The position numbers were made by a program, and so were the translations under genes. Of a stretch of DNA of 43,492 nt, positions 37,040-43,492 are shown piece by piece. Location of the stretch: contig JAYMSP010000699.1 of NCBI GenBank assembly GCA_036897095.1, forward strand, positions 1 through 43,492, in the 5' to 3' direction. The DNA comes from Plantago elongata. Its lineage: Eukaryota; Streptophyta; Magnoliopsida; Lamiales; Plantaginaceae. The notes beneath the pieces were generated by a model. The model was not told the origin of the DNA, searched no databases, and saw nothing but the letters and a program-made list of their open reading frames with translations. Position 1 is the stretch's first letter; each line of letters begins with the position of its first letter.

Positions 37040-40000
37040 TCATTATTTTCATGTAAAGGCAGAACAAAACTTATATAGCGAGAGATGAAATAGAGAAAAG
37101 AGTTGGAAGCATTGGTTCTATATCCTATAACCCCATCCATACATAAAGGAGTTCTAAGTAAGAAGTTTTCCCAAACATTCAATAAAGTAATCTTTTTTAA
37201 TCCTTTTATTGGATCCTACCGCCACACTTAATAACTACTAGAATCTTTTCGTCTTTATACAATTTATCTCTAAGTACTTGTCAGTGGCTTCATCAGTTAT
37301 GCTAAATATGCAATATAAGAGGTGTCATGGGAGAAAAGTAAGGCGACCACTACTATATTAAATTAAGATAGATCCTTAGTTTAGTTTGTCTATATAATCT
37401 GCACCTACGGTCAAGTGTACCTTAATCTTAATCATCTATAACTAAAATATATATTTTTCTTTTACGAACCTACTACAAATTCACTTTTATTTCGACAAGC
37501 TGTTAACGGAGATTGCAATCAATTTTCTGGTACGACTATATGGGACTACTTTTCTTTTTTTTTTAGTTGTTGTTTTTTGCGCACAAACAAATACGTTTTA
37601 TTAAATGAAGGGAAAGAATCTATAGTAAAAAATAAATAAAATGCATCCTTAATACCTAGTCAGAGCAGGTTTCTTCGAAACATAAACATTAGATTAGGGT
37701 GAATAACCTAACAGGAGGTTTCTCAAAAGGAGCCGAGCTCGGAGTTAAAGAAAGAGCATTAGTACATAGATAGTATTGGTAGTCGATTACAAAATAACGT
37801 GTCAAGCAATGCCAATTCTTTAATTCACAACGAAACTCGATAAATCGGAAAGTTTTTATAGCTTCTATTCTTGTCGGAAGAGTCGTGAATCACCTAGATA
37901 GCTCAATTTCTTTAATAGGAAAGTGCTCTCTGTCAGAAAAGAAAAATGGATCGTTGTGTTGTAAAAAGTTGATTCCTTGTTTCTACAAGTAAAGAGAAAT
38001 CTCACTATAAATAATCTAATTATGAAGTTATATTAACGCCAACCAAGCGAAGACCTTCTGCAGCAAGTAGTCGTTTTATTTTCTAATTTCCTAGTACTAA
38101 TATAAGTATAGTAGTAAAGAATACCAAGTAGCACTTTCTTATACCCCACTAAAGTTCCCCTTTTGTTATCTTCTCTTTGCCGTCTTTTGGCAGAACCTGT
38201 TCTTTACTTTCTTTTATTATATATAATAATTTTAGATAAAGCATTATTTAGAATTCTCAAAATTGCAGGGTTAGGGGTTTTGTATAGAAGATTTCTTTCT
38301 GGTTTTTTGGAGACCTATAGTATAGGCTATCTGAATACATAATGGTTTGCTGTATCATTCTCTTTTCGGTAAATGGTATTTGTAGGTGTTGTGTGTACTC
38401 TCTCGAGAGCTGGTAGCCCTTAACTTCGTATCTGTTTCCTACATTTTACCAAGAAACCTAATTGTTGTTTAAGGACTTGTAAAAAAAACCACAGTAGTAG
38501 AACCCAATAGGGGAGAAGGAAGAGCAGACTAGGTCTTAATCATACATATCTTTATTGAATAGTAGATACGTACAACAAATGGATAGAACTTATTTATCTA
38601 TTACAAAAAGGAAGATTACATCGGGTAAGATTTTTAAAATTCGCCTTTCGGTTGTTTATTATAGACATATGAAAAAAGAATAAAAAATGTTAAATAAAAG
38701 TAGACATTATTTCCAAACCAAATTTGAATCTTTGCGCCGAGTTAATGGTTAATGTATTAAGGGCTACAAATCCTTCAGCGTGAGATCTTCTTTCAAGAAC
38801 TTGTATATCTCGTTATCAAAAAGTAACATGTTCTATTACATTCTTTACAATATTAGCATTTTATATTTATAGAGTTTATTCTTTAAAGAAAATAAGTTTT
38901 GGTTCCTCCTGAGCATCGAGTTAGGTAAAAAAAGATGAGAGTCGATCATCACCTTGACCTAAGTTTTAGAATCCTTTTCTAGTCTAAACCTATCTATATT
39001 ATATATAAACCTAAACATATGATTGAATCTACTTCCGAAACGTTAAGTGTAGCATACCCTTATGATTCGATCCATTCTCGTTAACAAGAGTTCCAAAAGA
39101 TTTTGACTCGGATTTGGCATTGATATTTGGTCCATGCCTTTTTTTAGAAGGAAAATATAGAAAAATACAAACCTTCGGGAATGCATTCGATATAGTTTAT
39201 TTGCTACTATATTATAACTGCTACCTAGTATATGGATTCTCCTTGAGTTCAGAACGTATGTTATCCATCCTTTCGATTTTATTTGTGTGCAGTTGCTTTT
39301 GTTTTGTGAGCTCTAACCACTTCTATATTTTAAATATATTTATTAATCCTCTATATTATCCAATCCAAAACATAAAAGCGAGGGGTAGAACTGCATCTAA
39401 GATCTGAAAGTTATAGATGATATGGTAAAAGGATAGCAGGTACAAATATTTCAACGTATATAGCTCTCCACTTGAGTGAATTTGAATTAATGTATAAAAA
39501 TACAGTGTAACCAAAACTAGAAAATGAGTAATGAGTCTAATCCAATACTTAATACATGGAATCCAATATGTGGAAAGGAAAAAAATATCCTGGATTTGTA
39601 TTTTTGTGAAGTTATATGAAGAACCTGCCTTTTCTTAAATTATGAAATTAAGCGTGATAGAAGAAACTATGAAGCATACGATGCAATAAGAAGTAAGATT
39701 ATTTTTTCTATCTATAGCTAGCCGCTTTGGTATCAGAGGTCCAAAAAAGGAAGTAAATGCTTTCCCAGTTAAAGTAAAATAAAGAGTATTTATTAAATCG
39801 AAATTGATAATATCCACATCCCTTTAATTCTAGTGGTAGGAGCGGTAAATAAAAAGAACTAAAGGAGGGAATAAAAACTATTTCTCTGTTTGTTTTGTGC
39901 AAATATTGAGATTTCGGTAGTCGAAGTCCTAAAAAGTATTCTAGTGATGCAGAATATTGTATGTACAGAATAAGAGCTTTTACTTAAAATAAAACGAAGA

Positions 40001-42740
40001 AACAGGTAAAGAATCTCATAGACATCTAAAAAAACACATATAACGCTAAATTACTGTAGTCATCAAATTCTAAGTAAATCCATTTTCCATGTCCATAGTA
40101 GAAGATCAACTGTCAAATAGAAAACCTGGGTGCAAATCAAATCTATTTTTCATCTAATACCCTTTATTTTTTTTTAGTCACTGAATCAATAACTAGTATG
40201 CATTATTATGAGGTGTCTAAAATTATTTATACAGGGCAATCTTAGAGTTCGCGAGAAATGATGAAAGAGGTGTGTTCTTAAGAAGGACTTAGTTTCGATG
40301 ATAGAATATGGTTAAGAAAGGATTATGTTTGATTTGCCCCTTTTTAGATGTAATTTCGCAGTACTCGCAGTCATTTAGATTACGATAATTTATCTATAAG
40401 TAGTGCAGTAGAACAGTCTTAGACATATATTCACTAAAAAGTAATATACAATACTAGACTTCTATCTTCTTCTTTTTCTTTTATTTGCTTGGATCTTTTA
40501 GTTTGGAAGGATTGGGTCTGTTGTGGCCTTTTTCAGTTATGTGTGGTATGCGAGATGCTTTAGATATCAGGCGTACTTTGATCCTAGGAACTTATCCAAC
40601 TTTCTGATTTTCATCCACTTTCTAGGTTAGAACTAGGATTTCTTACTTTGACTCCTTACGAGCAATGAATTTTCCAAAAACGGCATGAAGTCCCTTAGCT
40701 AAATATGGCAAGCACACTTTTGTTCCTATAATAGAAACTATCCTATTTCTAAAAACTGAGATGCGTTTACTACATAAAAAATAAAAAGACTCTTCTTACT
40801 TTTTTATATACTAAGTGGTTTTCACGAAAAATTACTTTTTTTTAGACCCAAACCACTAGTTTTTATAAGCGAAACTGAAACCTGGATACTTGGACCCATA
40901 TCTTGACAAAAGTAAAGTAGTCAAGTGCATTTCCCTTAATTAAAGGAGAGATACCAAAAATCTAAAAAGTGATTACTACATAGTAGTAAAAATAATAAAC
41001 AGAATCTTATATTCTAATAGGATATTTCTTGAAGACGGTACTCTGATTAATCATGTTGTGAGGACAGGTTGGAAAAAATAGAAAAAGGTTTGATATGATA
41101 TATTCAATTTAATATTTCTAATTTACATTCTAGTCATAAAACGCTAAGCAAGAACTACTAAGTCTTGTTTGTAATACAACTCGGTGGAAATATAAGGTAG
41201 AAAAGTAGAAAGTAAGAATATTTCAAAACACAAAAAAGTAGAAGAAAATAGGCGAGAAAGCACTGACATATTATATAATCTTAACCTGTGAAAGGTAAGT
41301 AGGGTATGGGTAAATGAAGCATTTTGAGGACATTACACAAAGCATTTCTGTAATAAAAGTAACCTACTAGGTGTTAATGGTTGCAAACCGTAAGAAATAA
41401 TAAAAAGAGTTAGTTACTGCGCTGATATTCCACTAACATTCTAATTAAATGTTCTAAGTTCGTAACGAATAAAGGAACTACTTCAGAATCTACACACGTC
41501 ACGGCGTTCCACTAATGGAATAATACTAAAAATAATGCATGCAATGGAAATGCAATTACAAAGGTTAGTGTAAAACTAACTAAGAAAGAACAACACTTAT
41601 TATTATATTAGAGTGCATTTTTCTTCTATTTCCTATCTATTTAAATAACAACTTTCGGAAACTTGATTGAGAAGTAGAGCCTTTCTTTTGGCGGCGATTG
41701 CTTTGATATAGTACCCTTTAAGATATTGAGATGGGAGCAACTATTTATAATGTGTTAAAAAAAAGTAAGAATGAAGTCTAAAATACTTTATTACCGAGAG
41801 AGGCGAAATAAGGCTATAAAGTCGAATTAATGCAGTAAATTACATAGCACTAGAGAAAATTTCTCGGGGCATTTTCCTTTGGATCAGCTCTATTCTTAAT
41901 CGAATATCCTTTAGGTAGTTAGGTAGATAGAACTTAAAAAGCACAGAAAAGAAAACAATTTCTCTCGACAGTAAGGGATCTTCACGCGTGAATAAAGAAA
42001 AATATTTTATATGTTAGGTTAATTCACCCACCTTATCTTCTTTTCATTGTATAGGATTTATTCATTTAAGATATCTTGTTTGCTACTCTTTCTTAAGCTA
42101 AGTAGGTATTTGTTGCTTGGTACTTACTTGTATTATATGATTTTTAGTCCTAATCTGTTTTAGTTCTTACTTTTATTTGTTACGATGCGTTCGTTGTATG
42201 TGCTCTTCTCTCTGTATTGTTCGACCCAATATCTATTTATTTTTATTTGTTTTATCGTATGATTAGCTGCTGTTGGTTTCGGTATGCTACTTTTGCTTAG
42301 ATTAGAGAGATATATTTCCAGATAAGAACTGACATTGTTCAATTAATCCAGTTGTTGGTGTGTATGATTAAATTTCATGGACTCAAAAAGCTTTCCTGCA
42401 CCTAATGCCTGTAGTAGTTAAGAGTCCTCTCTACAATAAAGGGCAGTTATACTCTAATTCTTTATTTAAAACTTTTTTTATACTTTTATGAATTGTTTTC
42501 TCCGAGAATGTATATTGTTTTATATGTTACACCTTTTAAGTAATATAGTTTAGGCTAACTGCATTCTATATTTTTATTATTGGGAGAAGAGATTAGTTCT
42601 TTGTATGTATTAAGTATTTCTCCTAAAAACTCAGACCTGTAGTATTATTAAAACATATTAGCACACTTTGCTGATTTTCATACAATTCTTAACTTAGAAT
42701 TTGATTTTATCGCTTTGACTGCTCATGAGTATTTAATTTT
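37040..42740. other. AT-rich gene-free DNA
   Basis: No gene is supportable. The 97-codon frame at 39,114-39,407 opens with TTG; its first ATG falls near the middle and its T-rich composition explains its hydrophobic appearance. Two overlapping minus-strand frames (39,635-39,817 and 39,708-39,902) and one at 42,160-42,342 look random. A TGCATGCAA motif lies at 41,536-41,544. A single GGGTTAGGGG word near 38,269 is not a telomere array. Confidence 0.5.
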
Positions 42741-43146
42741 TAAAATTGAAGTTGGTCTGTTCTGGGTTTGCAGGTTCAAACTTTCATCTTTCCTGTAGTG
42801 ATTCTTTCGCCTAGCAGTCTGTCAAGTATGCTGCAAGAACGCAACCATCGCTCATTAAGCGCCCACTACAGAATCACCTCATACCTTTCTCGCGTCCTCA
42901 CTAAATGAAAACCTTTCTTACTACCAACTTGACCTAGCAGCTAGGAGTACTTTAACTAAAAACTAAACGGTTTGTGTAGTCGTGATTCGCAGGCTCGTAC
43001 CCTGTTTTCTGCAGGAAAGTTACAAAGTTACTAAGTAGTCTATTGAAGCCTTTTATTCATGCGTCTTAGGTGCATACATTTCAAAAATCTAAAAAGAATC
43101 CTTGCTTCGTGAGTGATGAAAATCTTGTTTCGAGCGAACTTTTTGG

Positions 43147-43160
43147 CCCCTTCAGAGGGG
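43147..43160. other. Small GC-rich hairpin
   Basis: CCCCT at 43,147-43,151 pairs with AGGGG at 43,156-43,160 around a TCAG loop. It lies within the GC-rising right edge. Its significance is unknown. Confidence 0.4.
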
Positions 43161-43217
43161 AGGCAAAACTTATTGACCCCAGTAGTATATCTTTCAGGAT
43201 AGTAGAATCTTTTACAA

Positions 43218-43417
43218 TCTGAAGCGCTGTGCCTAGACTAGAAGGAAGAAAATGTGCTAGACTAGTAGGATAGCCCGATGTTGACTCCAGGGGAGTAGGA
43301 AAACAAGGGAATCTAGAAAGTCAGCATTTCTTCGGAAAGTACGAAAGCATCCAGTAGTCGCTCATGTAGCTTAGTGAAGCAGATCTTTTCGAATCTTTCT
43401 GAAGCGCTGTGCCTAGA
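43218..43417. repeat. 20-bp direct repeat, 180-bp offset
   Basis: The 20 bases TCTGAAGCGCTGTGCCTAGA occur exactly at 43,218-43,237 and at 43,398-43,417. The identity does not extend to either side beyond scattered matches. The word contains the palindrome AGCGCT. The second copy lies inside the minus-strand open frame that runs off the window, and the first lies beyond its stop codon. The pair could be the remains of an imperfect tandem duplication. Confidence 0.7.
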
Positions 43418-43492
43418 ACGATATACCGCATTGCGTAAACTCTTGCCTGTCGACGCCTACGGGGGTCTGATACACCAAAAGGTCGCTGGTTG
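43321..43492 (-). CDS. Partial open frame running off right edge
   Basis: Reading the minus strand from 43,491, 56 codons are open until TGA at 43,321-43,323. The 5' end lies outside the window. The peptide is strongly basic near its visible start (DPRRRRQARVYAMRY), then reads IVLGTALQKDSKRSASLSY and ends in an aromatic-rich tail (YMSDYWMLSYFPKKC). I recognise no family. G+C of 44-58% and balanced codon choice make it more gene-like than the AT-rich frames elsewhere. An internal ATG lies at codon 21, so the product could also be a 36-residue peptide. It may be the last exon of a gene beyond the window, a gene fragment, or a chance frame in GC-richer DNA. Confidence 0.28.
   Translation of the reverse strand, partial: NQRPFGVSDPRRRRQARVYAMRYIVLGTALQKDSKRSASLSYMSDYWMLSYFPKKC

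Larger units (their letters stand above)
42750..43492. other. Composition transition at right edge (possible isochore boundary)
   Basis: G+C rises progressively: 53 of 120 bases (44%) in 43,321-43,440 and 30 of 52 (58%) in 43,441-43,492. CpG-containing words become frequent and stop-free stretches lengthen. This looks like the border between the AT-rich compartment and GC-balanced, gene-bearing DNA lying beyond the window. Confidence 0.55.

Noticed and set aside
38266-38281. GGGTTAGGGG telomere-like word
   Set aside because: A single partial unit, not an array; no other TTAGGG repeats are nearby.
39114-39407. 97-codon hydrophobic plus-strand frame
   Set aside because: It opens only with TTG, the first ATG is near the middle, no promoter or leader is visible, and the Phe/Ile/Leu/Tyr-rich product is what T-rich DNA gives by chance.
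42767-43010. Two tRNA T-arm-like words (GCAGGTTCAAAC and GCAGGCTCGTACCCTG)
   Set aside because: The first has no pairing stem, the second lacks the conserved TTCRA loop, and neither has a D arm or anticodon arm at the right distance.
43460-43492. Possible start of a tRNA at the window edge (AAGGTCGCTGGTTG resembles a variable loop plus T arm)
   Set aside because: The sequence before it does not fold into a five-pair anticodon stem with a seven-base loop, and the rest is outside the window.
1-43492. Mitochondrial or plastid genome fragment suggested by high A+T
   Set aside because: No organellar protein, rRNA or tRNA genes appear in 43 kb, and the RIP dinucleotide bias is a nuclear fungal feature.

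Overview
The window is about 43 kb of very AT-rich DNA (roughly 30% G+C where I counted) with no recognisable intact gene. No open frame exceeds about 100 codons on either strand, and I see no rRNA, complete tRNA, bacterial operon, CRISPR array or organellar gene. The best clue to the organism is a dinucleotide bias typical of repeat-induced point mutation (RIP). In a hand-counted stretch (12,001-12,120) there are 21 TpA against 16 ApT, and 3 CpA+TpG against 8 ApC+GpT. A control stretch (18,601-18,720) gives 10 TpA against 11 ApT, and 19 CpA+TpG against 16 ApC+GpT. RIP with CpA preference is a trait of filamentous ascomycetes (Pezizomycotina). I therefore read the window as an AT-rich, heterochromatin-like compartment of such a fungus: an AT-isochore, subtelomere-like region or regional centromere. 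The species cannot be named.

Layout, with approximate edges judged from base composition. 1-4,700 is AT-rich DNA with a weak RIP-like skew. 4,780-9,480 is AT-rich DNA that looks largely un-RIPed. 9,480-16,850 is a strongly RIPed block, probably old transposon DNA. 16,860-21,890 is un-RIPed AT-rich DNA with one small hydrophobic open frame. 21,900-25,170 and 25,780-27,290 are two more RIPed blocks, separated by a GC-richer island. 27,290-29,760 is mixed. 29,770-30,290 is a GC-richer patch (about 48%) with no recognisable product. 30,300-36,380 is AT-rich and empty. 36,387-37,031 is the only gene-like architecture: TATA box, pyrimidine-rich leader, a 79-codon open frame in good start context, and a polyadenylation signal. 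37,040-42,740 is AT-rich and empty. From about 42,750 G+C rises to 44% and then 58% at the right edge, where a minus-strand open frame runs off the window.

The most noteworthy structural feature is a perfect 63-bp inverted repeat, 4,714-4,776 against 16,604-16,666. Its copies are about 11.8 kb apart and it could mark inversion breakpoints. The best gene candidate is the 79-residue cysteine-containing orphan at 36,633-36,872. Nothing here supports a pathway or a set of cooperating genes, and the calls below are deliberately cautious.
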